Shown here: positions 34,397 to 43,359 of the stretch, piece after piece
Layout: every line of letters starts with the position of its first letter
Numbering within the stretch: the stretch's first letter is position 1
NCBI GenBank assembly: GCA_964529305.1
Contig: CAZGUX010000128.1
Coordinates: forward strand, 43,810 to 107,809
Length of the DNA stretch: 64,000 nt
Reading direction: 5' to 3'
Source: CAZGUX01 sp964529305
Lineage (GTDB): Bacteria; Acidobacteriota; Terriglobia; Bryobacterales; Bryobacteraceae
Position numbers and translations under genes: made by a program
Notes under the pieces: generated by a model
The model's database searches: none
What the model was told of the DNA's origin: nothing
What the model saw: the letters and a program-made list of their open reading frames with translations, nothing else

Positions 34397-35167
34397 TCAC
34401 TTCGTCAGAACCAGAAACAGCCGGGGGAAGGGGAGAATGCGCTTTCCGTCCGCGCGGACCGGAAACGCCTCGTCGACTGCACGACTGAACCGCTCGAGGA
34501 ACGGATCGAGTTCCCCGGCCTCGAGAGCCTGTAGGTACGGCCTCAGGCCCGTTCCGCGAATCCAGGAGACGATCGCCTCCGTATCCGCCATCACGTGTTG
34601 ATATTCGGTCAGCCACAGCGTGATTCGGGAGGACAGGGGCGCCAGCAGGTCGTAGTATTGCTCGGGCGTCAGGATCTCGAACACGGGTTCGATGGCGGCC
34701 AGCCGGGCCGACCAGGGTCCGGACTCCGCTACCTCGAGGATGGCTCGATGCAGCGCGGACTGCAGGTGGAAAGGAATCTGCATCGCAAACACGCCTCCCG
34801 GCGGCAGCGCGGCGACCAGGCGCGGCAACACGCGCCGGTGCCCGTGAACCCACTGAAAGGCGGCGTTGGAAAAAATCAGATCGACCGGCCCGTCCGGCGT
34901 CCAGGCGCCGATGTCCACCATCTGCCAGTGAAATTCGGGACGGTCGGCGCGAGCGCGATCCAGCATCTCACGCGAGTGGTCGATACCGGTGATGGAAGCG
35001 TTGGGCCATCGCGCAGCCAGGACGGCCGTGCTGTTGCCGGGCCCGCACCCCAAGTCCTCGATCTCGCGCGGGTCATCCATGGGAATACGATTCACCAGGT
35101 CGACGCATGGTTGCGTGCGCTCGTTCTCAAAGCGCAGGTACAAACCCGGATCCCAGGTCAGCGTCAA
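34397..35167 (-). CDS. tam: Trans-aconitate 2-methyltransferase-like SAM methyltransferase
   Basis: The 256-residue protein has the class I SAM-methyltransferase motifs IEDLGCGPGNSTAVLAARW (about 36), ITGIDHSREMLDRA and VDLIFSNAAFQWV. It also has the Tam-typical beginning WDPGLYLRFENERTQPCVDLV and an ILTPEQYYDLLAPL segment. Tam detoxifies trans-aconitate by methyl esterification. Its 5' end faces the TPR-redoxin gene divergently across 111 nt that hold one 35-nt palindromic repeat. Confidence 0.85.
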   Translation of the reverse strand: MTLTWDPGLYLRFENERTQPCVDLVNRIPMDDPREIEDLGCGPGNSTAVLAARWPNASITGIDHSREMLDRARADRPEFHWQMVDIGAWTPDGPVDLIFSNAAFQWVHGHRRVLPRLVAALPPGGVFAMQIPFHLQSALHRAILEVAESGPWSARLAAIEPVFEILTPEQYYDLLAPLSSRITLWLTEYQHVMADTEAIVSWIRGTGLRPYLQALEAGELDPFLERFSRAVDEAFPVRADGKRILPFPRLFLVLTK

Positions 35168-35210
35168 GCCCTCCGATTATGCCAAACGTCGTGCACCTAC
35201 TGCCCACTCC

Positions 35211-35245
35211 CGCGCCGGGCGACAAAAAACGTCGCCCGGTGCCAC
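35211..35245 (+). repeat. 35-nt palindromic repeat, copy 1
   Basis: The stem CGCCGGGCGAC...GTCGCCCGG has a short A-rich loop. It differs from the copy at 45996-46030 at only three positions, in the loop and the right arm. Here it lies between divergent genes and so could influence their promoters. Confidence 0.75.
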
Positions 35246-35278
35246 GGTCATGGCAAGATAGCCAGAAAGGAGTCCGCT

Positions 35279-37483
35279 GTGACCAAGCCAGCCTGTGTCC
35301 TGATTCTTGCCGCCTGGACGTCCCTGTCCGCGCAGGAGACTTCGCCCAAAGCCTCGTTTGACAACTACAAGCTGGGCCATTCCCGTCACGGCGAAGTCTT
35401 CGACGAAGGGCCTCGGGCCAAGCCGTGGGAAATGGCCGGCATCGGTAACACCCCGTTTCCCATCACTCACAAGAACCCCGAGGTGCAGAAGTGGTTCAAC
35501 CAGGGTACGGCGCTGTTGCATTCATTCTGGGACTACGAGGCGGAACGCGCGTTTCGCTGGTGCCTGAAACTCGAACCCGAGAACGCAATGGCCTACTGGG
35601 GAATGGCACGGGCCACCAGCGGCGATCGATCGAAGGAGTTCATCCGGCAGGCGGTGAAGCGGAAGAACACGGTCACCGAACGCGAACGGCTCTACATTGA
35701 AGCGCTCGAGGCGCGCGAATTGACCGACAGCCTTCGCGACCGCGGCGCCGATTACCGGGAACGCAGCAACCGTTACAAGCAGACCCTCGAAACCCTGTGC
35801 GTGAAATACCCGGACGACCTGGAGGCCCGGGCGCTGCTGGCCTACGCCAACATGGGCGATTCGCGCTACGGCACGGAACTGCTGGTGCGCGAGATCCTGG
35901 CCAGAAATCCCGACCATCCCGGCGCGCACCACTACCGGATCCACAACTGGAACCATCACGAGCCAGAGCAGGCTCTCGACAGCGCCAGGCGGTTCGGCGA
36001 GATTGCTCCGGGAATCGGCCACGCGTTGCACATGCCCGGCCACATCTTCTCGACCGTCGGCATGTGGAACGAAGCAGCCATTGCCATGGATTCCGCAACG
36101 CGGGTAGAGAAGCAGTACATGGTCGACCGCCTGACGTTCCCGTTCAACAACTGGAACTACGGCCACAATCGCAGCTACCTGTCGTACATTCAGGAGCAAC
36201 TCGGCATGGCCGAGGCCTCGATCTTCGGCGCGCGGCAATTGATCGACGCGCCGCTCGACCCCAAACAGAACGCCGACCTGCCCTACAGCAGCCACTCGCA
36301 GGGCATCGAGAACATGATGCGCGTTCTGATCAAGTTCGAGCGCTGGGATGCGCTGCTCGACAAACGCACCATCCCGTGGCGCGAGATCTTTCTCGACAGG
36401 ATGCGGAAGGCCTACTCCGAAACCCGCGCCCATCTCGGTCTGGGCAACCGGGATCAGGCTATGAAGGCCCTCGACGCATTTGCCGCGCTGAAGAAAGATC
36501 TCGAAAAGAACAAGGGTCAGGAGTCCACCTACAGCCTGATGGACAAGGAACTGCGCGCGCGCCTTGCCTTGTTGCGGGGCGAGACTCTGTCCGGCCTGGC
36601 CCTGCTCACCGAAGCCGCGGAACAGGAATACGAACGTCAGAAGAGCGACAACGATCCGCCGCACTATCCGCAGTTCCTCTACCCGGAACTCGGCCGCGCC
36701 TATCTCGCGGCGAAGAGCCCCGCGCTGGCCGCCCAGGCCTTTGAGAAAAGCCTGAAACTGGTTCGCAACGACTGTTTTGCGCTCTCCGGGATGGTGGAGG
36801 CGTATCACGCGATGGGCGAGAAGTCGAAGGCCGAAGAGGCGATGGCGCGCCTGCTGTACGTCACCGCGGATGCGGACAAAGGACTGAAGCTGGTGGAACG
36901 CAGCGTAGCGACCGGGATCAGAGCCAAACCGCGCGACACGTCGCCGGGGACGCAGCGAAATTACCGCCGGTTCTCGCTCGACCGGTTTGGGCCGAACACC
37001 TGGGAGCCCTTCGCCTCGCCGCCACTGGAGGTGCACGATCCTGACGGCAAGCCGGTCACCTTGAGCGAGTACCGCGGCAAGAACGTGATCCTGGTCTTTT
37101 ACCTTGGCCGCGAGTGTCTGCACTGCATGAACCAATTGAAGGACCTGCAGCGGAAGCGCGAGGAGTGGGAGAGGCTCGAAACCGTTGTGCTGGCCGTATC
37201 CGGAAACCGGCCGGACGACAACAAGGCGAACCTGAAGTCCATCAACCTCGGCGCGATTCGCCTTCTTTCCGACGAAGGGTTCGCCAACTCCCGCCGCTTC
37301 CGCTCGTATGACGACTTCGAGGAGATGGAAATCCATTCGACCATCCTGATCGACAAGCGCGGGCGCGTTCACTGGGCGCGCAGCGGCGGCGAGCCGTTCG
37401 GGGATATGGCGTTTCTGGAAAAGCAACTGCGCCGCATGAATCAGTCGGTGGAGACCGCCCCGGCCGCCGGTGGCTCCGAGTGA
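35279..37483 (+). CDS. Exported TPR protein with C-terminal redoxin domain
   Basis: The 734-residue protein starts at GTG with an AAGGAG Shine-Dalgarno 7 nt before it and a signal peptide (TKPACVLILAAWTSLSAQ). Residues about 45-555 are helical TPR-like repeats (FNQGTALLHSFWDYEAERAF, ELGRAYLAAKSPALAAQAFE). From about residue 578 there is an AhpC/TSA-type redoxin domain: LEVHDPDGKPVTLSEYRGK and VFYLGRECLHCMNQL, with a CxxC pair near 613-616. The whole resembles tetratricopeptide thiol-disulfide proteins of Acidobacteria. The next gene overlaps its stop, so they are cotranscribed. Confidence 0.85.
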   Translation: MTKPACVLILAAWTSLSAQETSPKASFDNYKLGHSRHGEVFDEGPRAKPWEMAGIGNTPFPITHKNPEVQKWFNQGTALLHSFWDYEAERAFRWCLKLEPENAMAYWGMARATSGDRSKEFIRQAVKRKNTVTERERLYIEALEARELTDSLRDRGADYRERSNRYKQTLETLCVKYPDDLEARALLAYANMGDSRYGTELLVREILARNPDHPGAHHYRIHNWNHHEPEQALDSARRFGEIAPGIGHALHMPGHIFSTVGMWNEAAIAMDSATRVEKQYMVDRLTFPFNNWNYGHNRSYLSYIQEQLGMAEASIFGARQLIDAPLDPKQNADLPYSSHSQGIENMMRVLIKFERWDALLDKRTIPWREIFLDRMRKAYSETRAHLGLGNRDQAMKALDAFAALKKDLEKNKGQESTYSLMDKELRARLALLRGETLSGLALLTEAAEQEYERQKSDNDPPHYPQFLYPELGRAYLAAKSPALAAQAFEKSLKLVRNDCFALSGMVEAYHAMGEKSKAEEAMARLLYVTADADKGLKLVERSVATGIRAKPRDTSPGTQRNYRRFSLDRFGPNTWEPFASPPLEVHDPDGKPVTLSEYRGKNVILVFYLGRECLHCMNQLKDLQRKREEWERLETVVLAVSGNRPDDNKANLKSINLGAIRLLSDEGFANSRRFRSYDDFEEMEIHSTILIDKRGRVHWARSGGEPFGDMAFLEKQLRRMNQSVETAPAAGGSE

Positions 37484-38979
37484 AGGTTCCGCGGTGGCTG
37501 GTCCCTTCGCTCGCGGACATTCTGTTCCTGAGCCTGATCGCCTGGCCGTTCTTTCTCAGCAGCAGCGGTTGGACTGAGCTGATGGCGGATGCCAACTCCG
37601 GAATCCACATTCATACCGGCGAGTTCATTCTCCAAACGCACACGGTCCCGCGTCAGGACCTGTATTCGTTCTCCAAGCCCGGCGCGCCCTGGTTTGCGTG
37701 GGAATGGCTCACGACGATCGTCTACGCCGCGCTGCACAGCGTCTACGGCCTCGGGAGTCTCGCCATCCTGTCGGCGTTCCTGATCTGGACGCATCCGGTG
37801 CTGCTGCTGCGCAACCAGATGGCGGAGGGCGCCAGCGTGGCGATTGCGCTGCCCCTGACGCTGGTGGCGTTTCGTGCGTCCTCGATCCACTTTCTGGCGC
37901 GTCCTCACCTGTTCACGTGGCTCTTCTTCGCCATCACGGTGGCGCTGGTGAATCACGACCGGCGCTCGCGAACGCGGTGGCTGTGGGCTCTGGTCCCGAT
38001 GTCTGCCCTCTGGGCGAACCTGCACGGCGGCTTTCTCACGCTGCCGGTGTATGCGGGCCTGACGGCGGCGGGTTCGCTTCTGGAAGCGGTCTTTTCAAAA
38101 CAGGCCGGCCGATGGATGGACTTCCGGCGGTACACCCTGCTCAGCGTGTCGACTGCCGCGGCCACGCTGCTGAACCCTTACGGCGTCCGTGTCCACACCC
38201 ACATCGTCGAGATGATGCGGTCGCCGTGGCTGACCAAAATGGTGCAGGAGTTCCAGCCGCCGATGCGGTTCCCGGGCGAGCGGGTCTATCTGTACTATGC
38301 CGTTCTGGCGATCGCTCTGGGTTGCGCGGCCGTGCTGATCCGCCGTGGCCGATGGGTGGAGCCGCTGTGGATCGCGTTCTTCACCTATGCCTCCATAACG
38401 TCGGCCCGTCATCTGCCGCTCTTCTTCCTCGCGGCCACGCCGGTGTGCGCGCAGGTTCTGTCGGAAGGATGGCGGAGGCTGGCGGAGAAAGGCGGCCCCC
38501 GCTCGCTGACCGGGACGCTCGACTCCATCGCCCGCGACGCGGAACCCGGATTCACCCGAATGAGCGTCTGGGGACCGGCCTTTTGGCTTGTGTTGCTGCT
38601 CACGCCGCTTCGCGCCACCGTCCCGGCCGAGTTTCCGGCCACGCAGTTTCCCGCGTCGATCGTCAACCGCCATCTCGACGCGATCGCGACCTCCCGGATT
38701 TTTACTCACGACGGATGGGCGGACTACCTGATCTACCGCAACTATCCGAGGCAACGGATCTTCGTCGACGGGCGGGGCGACTTCTTCGGGCCGGAGATCG
38801 GAGAGCCGTACCTGGATATGCTGGAAGCCAAGCCGGGCTGGAGAGAGCAGTTCGCGCGGTGGGAGTTCTCCCTGGCCCTGCTGAAACCCGGCGTAGCCTT
38901 GACAAAAGCCCTGAGCGCGGATTCGGAGTGGGTCGAAATCGACCGCGACGCGCAGGCCGTGCTATTCCGGAAACGCTAG
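37480..38979 (+). CDS. Polytopic membrane protein, GT-C-like
   Basis: The 499-residue protein has about nine or ten hydrophobic helices and a soluble C-terminal tail. The first extracytoplasmic loop carries MADANSGIHIHTGEFIL, and DLYSFSKPGAPWFAWEWL follows; acidic residues there are what GT-C glycosyltransferases use to bind lipid-linked donors. LARPHLFTW and ALWANLHGGFL are further conserved-looking patches. The tail ends with FVDGRGDFFGPEIGEPYLDML. No specific substrate can be proposed. The GTG start overlaps the stop of the TPR-redoxin gene (GTGA), indicating translational coupling. Confidence 0.65.
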   Translation: MKVPRWLVPSLADILFLSLIAWPFFLSSSGWTELMADANSGIHIHTGEFILQTHTVPRQDLYSFSKPGAPWFAWEWLTTIVYAALHSVYGLGSLAILSAFLIWTHPVLLLRNQMAEGASVAIALPLTLVAFRASSIHFLARPHLFTWLFFAITVALVNHDRRSRTRWLWALVPMSALWANLHGGFLTLPVYAGLTAAGSLLEAVFSKQAGRWMDFRRYTLLSVSTAAATLLNPYGVRVHTHIVEMMRSPWLTKMVQEFQPPMRFPGERVYLYYAVLAIALGCAAVLIRRGRWVEPLWIAFFTYASITSARHLPLFFLAATPVCAQVLSEGWRRLAEKGGPRSLTGTLDSIARDAEPGFTRMSVWGPAFWLVLLLTPLRATVPAEFPATQFPASIVNRHLDAIATSRIFTHDGWADYLIYRNYPRQRIFVDGRGDFFGPEIGEPYLDMLEAKPGWREQFARWEFSLALLKPGVALTKALSADSEWVEIDRDAQAVLFRKR

Positions 38980-38988
38980 AAGCCCGGC

Positions 38989-40224
38989 TCAACGCAACCG
39001 CACGCCGGGGTGGTCGCCGTACTCGATGACGGCCTCGCGGCCCTCGTTGAGGATCGACAGGCGGCCCGCCTCCACGACCAGTTCGTTATAGCTCGAATTT
39101 GCCGGGGTCGCCAGCACGCCGGCCGCATCGATGGCCTGGAGCACTTCCAAACGGCGCGAGGGCTCGGCGGTTTCTACCTCGATCGCCTTCTTCACGATGA
39201 ACTCGATGGAGCGGAAGCCGTAGCCCACCACTTGCAGTCCCGGCCCTCCGATGTCGACATATTGGAAGTAGTCGGCGCTCGGTTCGGCGAACATCGTCGC
39301 CCCGGCATCATGAGGCTTTTCCGTGTAGCAGTAGCGCATGCCGCGATATTGGTCGGAGTGCTCGAGCCACGCACCCCTGTCCTTGCCGCGGCAATACATG
39401 GTGATGCCTTGCGTGTTGGTGCCGGGCGCGCCGTCGGGGAAGCTGAGCGCGTTCTGGACGTTCAGGCACGCTCCGTTGTTCCAGATCACGCGCGCGTCCG
39501 TCCACAGGTACCCTTCGTTGCCGTTGGGATATTTGTCGACGATGCCGTAGACGCTCACCCGAGCGGGCAGCAACCCGGTGATGAAGTGCACGAGGTCGAT
39601 ATAGTGGCAGCCCACGTAGGTGAACGCGTCGGAATTCTCCGTGGTGCACCAGTTCATGAAGTTCGAATGGCGGTAGTACCACTTCTCCAGCAGGCACGCG
39701 GTGCCTAGCATGAACTCGCCGAACATTCCGGACTGATACCGGCGGCGCGCCATCAGGCTGCGGTCGTCCAGGCGCTTGTGATATTCGATGCCCACCATCA
39801 GGCCGCGGGATTTGGCTTCGCGTTCGATCTCGAGCGCCTGCGCGTGTTCGAGGACAAGGGGCTTGACGACCATCACATGCTGGTCGTGCCGCAGGGCGTG
39901 CATCACCATCTCGTAGTGCAACTGGTCCGGCACGGCGATCACGACGAGTTGCCGCGGCGGCATGCCGGCAATCACGGTCTTGTATCGCTCGGGGTCGGGA
40001 TGCTCGTGGATGGTGGGGTCCGGCACCGGGCGGAACTGCTGGCCGGGGAAGGCGCTGTGGAAGATCTCGGCCGCCTGCAGGCGGCGCAGGGAGCGAGGGC
40101 TCATCGAGGTGATGGTGATCTCGCCGATGACTCCCTGACGCTGCATCTGATACAGCGACGGGAGAATCTGGTCGTTGGTGATCATGCCGCCACCGACGAT
40201 AGTGACTTGCGGTTGATAGGGCAT
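38989..40224 (-). CDS. Gfo/Idh/MocA-family oxidoreductase
   Basis: The protein of about 411 residues has an N-terminal Rossmann domain (VTIVGGGMITNDQILPSLY) and a Gfo/Idh-type segment MVVKPLVLEHAQALEIEREAKSRG, with a VKP in place of EKP. It also has GIEYHKRLDD and a catalytic-type YVGCHYIDLVHFITGL. Unlike the other family member in the window it has no signal peptide, so it is cytosolic. It starts 10 nt after the class III aminotransferase gene on the same strand (a GTG one codon earlier is also possible), and the two are probably one transcription unit that oxidises and transaminates a common intermediate. Confidence 0.8.
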   Translation of the reverse strand: MPYQPQVTIVGGGMITNDQILPSLYQMQRQGVIGEITITSMSPRSLRRLQAAEIFHSAFPGQQFRPVPDPTIHEHPDPERYKTVIAGMPPRQLVVIAVPDQLHYEMVMHALRHDQHVMVVKPLVLEHAQALEIEREAKSRGLMVGIEYHKRLDDRSLMARRRYQSGMFGEFMLGTACLLEKWYYRHSNFMNWCTTENSDAFTYVGCHYIDLVHFITGLLPARVSVYGIVDKYPNGNEGYLWTDARVIWNNGACLNVQNALSFPDGAPGTNTQGITMYCRGKDRGAWLEHSDQYRGMRYCYTEKPHDAGATMFAEPSADYFQYVDIGGPGLQVVGYGFRSIEFIVKKAIEVETAEPSRRLEVLQAIDAAGVLATPANSSYNELVVEAGRLSILNEGREAVIEYGDHPGVRLR

Positions 40225-40234
40225 CACGGATTGC

Positions 40235-41638
40235 CTACGCGACTGCGGGTTGCACCGTTGCCGTCGCCTCCGCGAAAGCTTCCTCCAGCACGTCCAGGCT
40301 CTCGCGCAGGGCCGCTTCGTGAATGACCAGCGGCGGGCAGATTTTGACGGTTCCGCCGCCGTAGCCGACGGGGCTGAACATCAGAACCCCCTTTTCGATG
40401 GTGCCGCGAACCACTTCAAAGGCCAGGTCAGGATCCGGTTCCTTTGTGCCTGGCCTCACGCAAGCCACCCCGGCTACCAGTCCTTTGCCATCCACCCAGC
40501 CGATTTGTGGCATCTTCGCTTTCAACTCGCGCAACCGCGTGTGCATCAACTCGCCCATGACCCTGGCATTCTCTGCCAGGTTTTCTTTCACCACCAGGTC
40601 AATGGAGGCCAATGCCGCGGCGCAGCAAATGGGGTTGCCGGTGTGCGTGGACGTCATGCTTCCGGCGGGATGGAGGTCCATCACGTCGGGCCGTCCGGCC
40701 ACCGCAGCCAGCGGCAGTGAACTGGAAATGCCCTTGCCGAAGCAGGCTAAATCGGGGACAATTTCGTACTGCTCGAATCCCCACATCTTGCCGCAGCGGC
40801 CGAAACCGGCCTGCACCTCGTCGCACACCAGCAGGGCCTTGTGCCCGTTGCACCACTGGCGCATGGCCTGCATGTACGACTTGGGAGCGAACGCGGCGCT
40901 GCCGCCCTGATAGGTCTCCAGAATGACGCCGGCGACATTCTGCGGCTCGACGCCCTTCTCGGCCAGGCACTTTTCGAAGTACGCGAACGACGTGTCCTCT
41001 GTCCAGAATCCGTCCGGAAACGGCACCTGCACGAAGCCGGGATCGATGTTGACGATCCACTCCTTCAGGCTGGGGATGCCGCCGGCCTGCTGCGAGCCGA
41101 GGGTGCGGCCGTGGAAGGCTTTCTCGAACGAGACGATGATGTGCTTGGAGCGCCCGCCCGCCTTGACACCGTGGGTCCTGCACAGCTTGACGGCGCACTC
41201 CACGGTTTCCGATCCGGTTGTCAGCAGAAAGACCTTCTTGAGCGGTTCCGGCAGGATTCCGGCGATCCGCTCGACCAGGAGAGACCGGATTTCACTGGGA
41301 AAGCAGTAGTTGGTCAGAAGGTGCGACTGGGCCTGGCGGACGACGGCGTCCACCATCTCCTGGCGGCCATGACCGGCGTTGGTGATCAGGACTCCCGACG
41401 ACCAGTCGATCCACATGTTGCCGTAGCGGTCCCAAACCTGGAATCCCTCGGCGCGGTCCCAGACTACCGGAGGCTGGCCCTGCATCGCCAACGGTTCGTA
41501 CCGCTGAAGCCTCTCCAGAATTGGGATCGAATCCGGCGCCGGGATGTCCGTCACGATCCTGCGGTAGGGGGTTTCAACGCGCGGAACGGGGCGTGGAGTG
41601 AGCGAAAACTGTCTGGCCATGTTGGGTAACGGCTCCAT
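40235..41638 (-). CDS. Class III (aspartate/ornithine-type) aminotransferase
   Basis: The 467-residue PLP enzyme shows GNMWIDWSSGVLITNAGHG near 72, LLTTGSETVECAVKLCRTHG near 140, VCDEVQAGFGRCGKMWGFE near 265 and the PLP lysine in DLACFGKGISSSLPLAAVAG near 290. It belongs to the 4-aminobutyrate/ornithine aminotransferase family; the amino donor is not evident. An ATG six codons in (41620) is an alternative start. It is the first gene of a pair with the Gfo/Idh gene and is divergent from the cytochrome P460 gene, with only 21 nt between the two start codons, so their promoters must overlap neighbouring coding sequence. Confidence 0.88.
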   Translation of the reverse strand: MEPLPNMARQFSLTPRPVPRVETPYRRIVTDIPAPDSIPILERLQRYEPLAMQGQPPVVWDRAEGFQVWDRYGNMWIDWSSGVLITNAGHGRQEMVDAVVRQAQSHLLTNYCFPSEIRSLLVERIAGILPEPLKKVFLLTTGSETVECAVKLCRTHGVKAGGRSKHIIVSFEKAFHGRTLGSQQAGGIPSLKEWIVNIDPGFVQVPFPDGFWTEDTSFAYFEKCLAEKGVEPQNVAGVILETYQGGSAAFAPKSYMQAMRQWCNGHKALLVCDEVQAGFGRCGKMWGFEQYEIVPDLACFGKGISSSLPLAAVAGRPDVMDLHPAGSMTSTHTGNPICCAAALASIDLVVKENLAENARVMGELMHTRLRELKAKMPQIGWVDGKGLVAGVACVRPGTKEPDPDLAFEVVRGTIEKGVLMFSPVGYGGGTVKICPPLVIHEAALRESLDVLEEAFAEATATVQPAVA

Positions 41639-41659
41639 TGTCCGTTATCATCTTGTTCA

Positions 41660-42205
41660 ATGGCAAGCCGTCTGATTCTCTTCGTCCTGCTCGCCGCCGT
41701 GACCCTGTTTCCGGACGCCACGATGGTGGGTCCCCGCTACCTGAACGGACAATTGCAGAGGCCGGAAGGCCATCGGGAGTGGATGTTCGTCGGGTCGAAT
41801 CTGAACATGGGTTATCGCGAAGGCAACCCTGAACCAAAGGATCCGATGTTTCACAACATCTATATGCAGCGAGAGGCGTTCCGGCACTTTTCGAAGACCG
41901 GAGCCTTCCCCAACGGCACCATGATGGTGATGGAAGTGATTCGCGGCGGCACCAACGCGTCCATCAACCGGCACGGCACGTTCGAGGACAAGTTCATCGG
42001 CATCGAGGTCGCTTTGAAGGACGAGAAGCGATTCGCAGGGAAGTGGGCGTATTACAAGTTCTTCGACGATGAGGGCAAAGCCCTGCCCACGGCGAAGGAG
42101 TTCGCGAAGGAAGCCTGCTGGGATTGCCACAACAAGCACGGCGCGGTGGACAACGTGTTCGTGCAGTTCTACCCGGTGCTTCGGGAAGCGAGGCCGAAGC
42201 CCTGA
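41660..42205 (+). CDS. Cytochrome P460-family protein
   Basis: The 181-residue protein has a signal peptide (MASRLILFVLLAAVTLFPDA) and a single c-type haem motif, CWDCH, near residue 153. Before it is the P460-like beta sandwich with EWMFVGSNLNMGYR, FHNIYMQREAFRHF and GTMMVMEVIRGG. P460 cytochromes oxidise hydroxylamine or nitric oxide in ammonia oxidisers, while cytochrome c'-beta relatives bind NO. Together with nrfHA about 14 kb away it suggests exposure to reactive nitrogen species, but they are not linked operons. The end overlaps queA. Confidence 0.85.
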   Translation: MASRLILFVLLAAVTLFPDATMVGPRYLNGQLQRPEGHREWMFVGSNLNMGYREGNPEPKDPMFHNIYMQREAFRHFSKTGAFPNGTMMVMEVIRGGTNASINRHGTFEDKFIGIEVALKDEKRFAGKWAYYKFFDDEGKALPTAKEFAKEACWDCHNKHGAVDNVFVQFYPVLREARPKP

Positions 42206-43257
42206 ATCTCGCCGGGTTCCACTACGACCTGCCCCATGAGTTGATCGCGCAGACGCCGCTCGAAGACCGCGCGGCTTCGCGCATGCTGGTTCTCGACCGC
42301 TCGCAGCAATGCTGGGAGGATCGCTGCTTCCGCGATCTGCCCGGGTACCTTCGTCCGGGCGACTGCCTGGTGTTGAACGACAGCCGGGTGTTCCCGTCCC
42401 GTTTGTATGGTCAGCGAAAAGGCCTGCATGCCAGGGATGTAGGGAAGAACAATCCCAATCGGTGGCAGCATCTGAGCGGAACGGTGGAAGTGTTCCTCCT
42501 GCGGTCCCTTTCGCCGGATGGCCGGATGTGGGACGCGCTGGTGAGGCCGGGCCGCAAGCTGCTGGTGGGCGAGCGCATCCATTTCGCCGACGGCCTGGAG
42601 GCGGAGATCGTCCGTCATGGCGAGTTCGGCGAAAGGACGATTCGCTTCGAGTGCGCGGGTGACATCCACGAGCACCTGGATCGCGTCGGCCACGTGCCAC
42701 TGCCCCCGTATATCAAGCGGGAAGACCGGCCTGAAGATCGCGAGCGGTATCAGACTGTCTACGCGCGGGAGCGCGGTTCGGTGGCCGCGCCGACGGCCGG
42801 GTTGCACTTCACACCGGAGGTGCTCGAGTACTGCCGCAATGCCGGTGCGGAGATTGGCAGCGTGACCCTTCATGTCGGGCTGGGTACGTTTCAGCCGCTG
42901 CACCAGAGCGAGGTGGAGCAGAACCAACTGCACGCGGAATCGTTCGCGGTGACCGAGGAGAATCAGCGCAAGATCCTGGCCGCCGATCGGCGCGTGGCGG
43001 TCGGGACCACCAGCGTCCGGACCGTGGAGAGCCTGATGCGCGGGCGTTCGAGCGGCGAGACCGACTTGTTCATCTATCCCGGATTCGAGTTCCTGGGGGT
43101 CAACGCGATGGTGACCAATTTCCATCTGCCGTCGACCAGCCTGCTACTGCTGGTAGCGGCGTTCGCCGGAAAAGACTTCGTGCTGGCGGCTTATCGTCAC
43201 GCGGTGGAGCAGCGATACCGGTTCTTCTCCTACGGCGATTGCATGCTGATTCTGTGA
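42202..43257 (+). CDS. queA: QueA, S-adenosylmethionine:tRNA ribosyltransferase-isomerase
   Basis: The enzyme transfers the ribosyl group of SAM to preQ1 in tRNA, making epoxyqueuosine. Its N-terminus aligns as NLAGFHYDLPHELIAQTPLE, and other family segments are LVLNDSRVFPSRLYG, GSVAAPTAGLHFTPEVLE and NAMVTNFHLPSTSLLLLV. No ATG, GTG or TTG lies at the expected start. The codon where Met belongs is CTG at 42202, overlapping the P460 stop as CTGA and preceded by GCGAGG. That gives 351 residues, the usual length. The only other start is TTG at 42124, which would add 26 non-homologous residues inside the P460 gene. Confidence 0.93.
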   Translation: MNLAGFHYDLPHELIAQTPLEDRAASRMLVLDRSQQCWEDRCFRDLPGYLRPGDCLVLNDSRVFPSRLYGQRKGLHARDVGKNNPNRWQHLSGTVEVFLLRSLSPDGRMWDALVRPGRKLLVGERIHFADGLEAEIVRHGEFGERTIRFECAGDIHEHLDRVGHVPLPPYIKREDRPEDRERYQTVYARERGSVAAPTAGLHFTPEVLEYCRNAGAEIGSVTLHVGLGTFQPLHQSEVEQNQLHAESFAVTEENQRKILAADRRVAVGTTSVRTVESLMRGRSSGETDLFIYPGFEFLGVNAMVTNFHLPSTSLLLLVAAFAGKDFVLAAYRHAVEQRYRFFSYGDCMLIL

Positions 43258-43359
43258 GGATGGGCTGGCCATCCACCGTACCCCGGTCACTCGGCCTTAT
43301 GCGCGCGTTCGAAGGCTCCGCCTCGCCTGCCCGATCCACTTGGGTGCATAATCTCTTAG

